Shown piece after piece: positions 5,802 through 6,499 of a stretch of 6,499 bases of DNA. Positions within the stretch are counted from its first letter, which is position 1; every line of letters begins with the position of its first letter. A program made the position numbers and the translations under genes. Source of the DNA: WYZ-LMO11 sp964617245 (lineage in GTDB: Archaea > Thermoproteota > Methanomethylicia > Methanomethylicales > Methanomethylicaceae); the NCBI GenBank assembly GCA_964617245.1, contig CAZTWF010000039.1, positions 1-6,499 on the forward strand. The letters are read 5' to 3'. The notes beneath the pieces are model-generated. The model was not told the DNA's origin. It did not search any database and saw only the letters and a program-made list of their open reading frames with translations.

Positions 5802-6485
5802 TTAACCAACAGTAATATATGCATTAGGAGGTATAGCATCAGGAACTGTGAATTCAATAGTTAATGGAGCACTTTTTTCTGGTCTAATTTCTATGACTAC
5901 ATTTTCTCTTGGATATGCTCTATGATTTACTCCTAATTGAATTATTAAGTAACCTTTTTCAAAGAAGTCAAGTGAATCATCTTCATTATCATTTACAATA
6001 ACCAGAACAGCTCCTGTTTGATCATCAGTGCTAACACCTCTATTAGTCCACCATTCGTCTAAAAAGCCACCAGTTGAAGTTAAGTTATCAATTATTGCAT
6101 CAAATGTCATTGTTGTAGGATCAATATCATGCTCTATACCTGCATAGATATTAGCTATAGCAACTCTTGTACCTATTTTTACACTAACAACTGTCTCATT
6201 TGCCCACATTGGTACATACTTAACACCAAGTGTTTTTAATGGTATGATTATATTTGTAATATTATTTGGATAACTATTATCTGATTTTAATAGTATAGTA
6301 CCATCTAATGTTAATGGACTAGTTGCTTCTTTAAGGCCTTGCTGTATAGCTTCTTTACCACGTTGAGTTGAAGTAAGACCCATATTTACAACCATGAAGG
6401 CAAAGGCTGTAGCTACAATAACAAAGGCTATTAGTATAATTGCTGCTTCAATACCTACAATACCTTTTTTATTTATTTTTTTCAT
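5802..6485 (-). CDS. flaB: Archaellin FlaB1 (ArlB), filament subunit, first gene of the cluster in view
   Basis: This 227-residue archaellin precursor has head MKKINKKG with expected FlaK/PibD cleavage after Gly8, giving a mature chain that starts IVGIEAAII with Glu at position 5. A hydrophobic assembly helix runs to about residue 35. The surface domain has three N-X-S/T sequons (Asn75, Asn96, Asn134) and an acidic loop NDNEDDSLDFFE (165-176) followed by the conserved KGYLIIQL strand, and it ends NAYITVG. It aligns with FlaB2 along the N-terminal helix, through LDGTI/LDGSI and around the acidic loop, but differs widely in the middle. The ATG at 6485 has a run of six G three bases upstream, which can serve as a ribosome site. 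No promoter is visible because the window ends 14 bases upstream; whether another gene precedes it is unknown. Confidence 0.95.
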   Translation of the reverse strand: MKKINKKGIVGIEAAIILIAFVIVATAFAFMVVNMGLTSTQRGKEAIQQGLKEATSPLTLDGTILLKSDNSYPNNITNIIIPLKTLGVKYVPMWANETVVSVKIGTRVAIANIYAGIEHDIDPTTMTFDAIIDNLTSTGGFLDEWWTNRGVSTDDQTGAVLVIVNDNEDDSLDFFEKGYLIIQLGVNHRAYPRENVVIEIRPEKSAPLTIEFTVPDAIPPNAYITVG

Positions 6486-6499
6486 TTTCCCCCCATTAA

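Noticed and set aside
1..6499. Possibility of a wholly new system or a mobile element in the window
   Set aside because: All genes fit the known archaellum set in a conserved order; no transposase, integrase, terminal repeats, CRISPR repeats or base composition breaks were seen.

Overview
This AT-rich window carries most of an archaellum (archaeal flagellum, fla/arl) operon, and every gene is on the minus strand. Read in transcription order, from high to low coordinate, it holds two tandem archaellin genes (flaB1, flaB2), a cytoplasmic FlaC/D/E-like switch protein, flaG, flaF, flaH, flaI and the first 370 codons of flaJ. flaJ runs off the low-coordinate edge and fills what would otherwise look like 1.1 kb of empty DNA. 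No RNA gene, insertion sequence, CRISPR array or other mobile element is visible, and no stretch over 300 bases lacks a gene.

The organism is an archaeon. Class III (archaellin) signal peptides, FlaH/FlaI/FlaJ motor proteins and Shine-Dalgarno sites matching the archaeal 16S tail (GGTGAT, GGAGGT) all say so. The gene order B-B-(C/D/E)-G-F-H-I-J resembles the G-F-H-I-J order of Crenarchaeota, but the protein between archaellins and flaG has no membrane segment and looks like FlaC/D/E rather than crenarchaeal FlaX. Together with the strong AT bias and AGA/AGG preference for arginine, this suggests a TACK-group archaeon outside the classical Sulfolobales. That placement is an inference and is not firm.

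The genes build one machine. FlaB1 and FlaB2 are prepilin-like filament subunits. FlaF and FlaG are the pseudo-periplasmic stator proteins. FlaJ is the membrane platform, FlaI the hexameric ATPase that drives assembly and rotation, and FlaH the KaiC-like ATP-binding regulator docked on FlaI. The FlaC/D/E-like protein probably forms the cytoplasmic ring that receives the taxis signal. The promoter lies beyond the right edge, since only 14 bases precede flaB1.

The system itself is known. The less ordinary points are at the RNA level and in a shared motif. A T-rich terminator-like tract separates the archaellin genes from the motor genes. An almost perfect copy of the 16S anti-Shine-Dalgarno sequence at the end of flaG can pair with the flaF ribosome binding site. 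Three genes (flaG, flaI, flaJ) use TTG starts in overlapping junctions. An EF-hand-like acidic loop recurs in both archaellins and FlaG, with a decayed version in FlaF.
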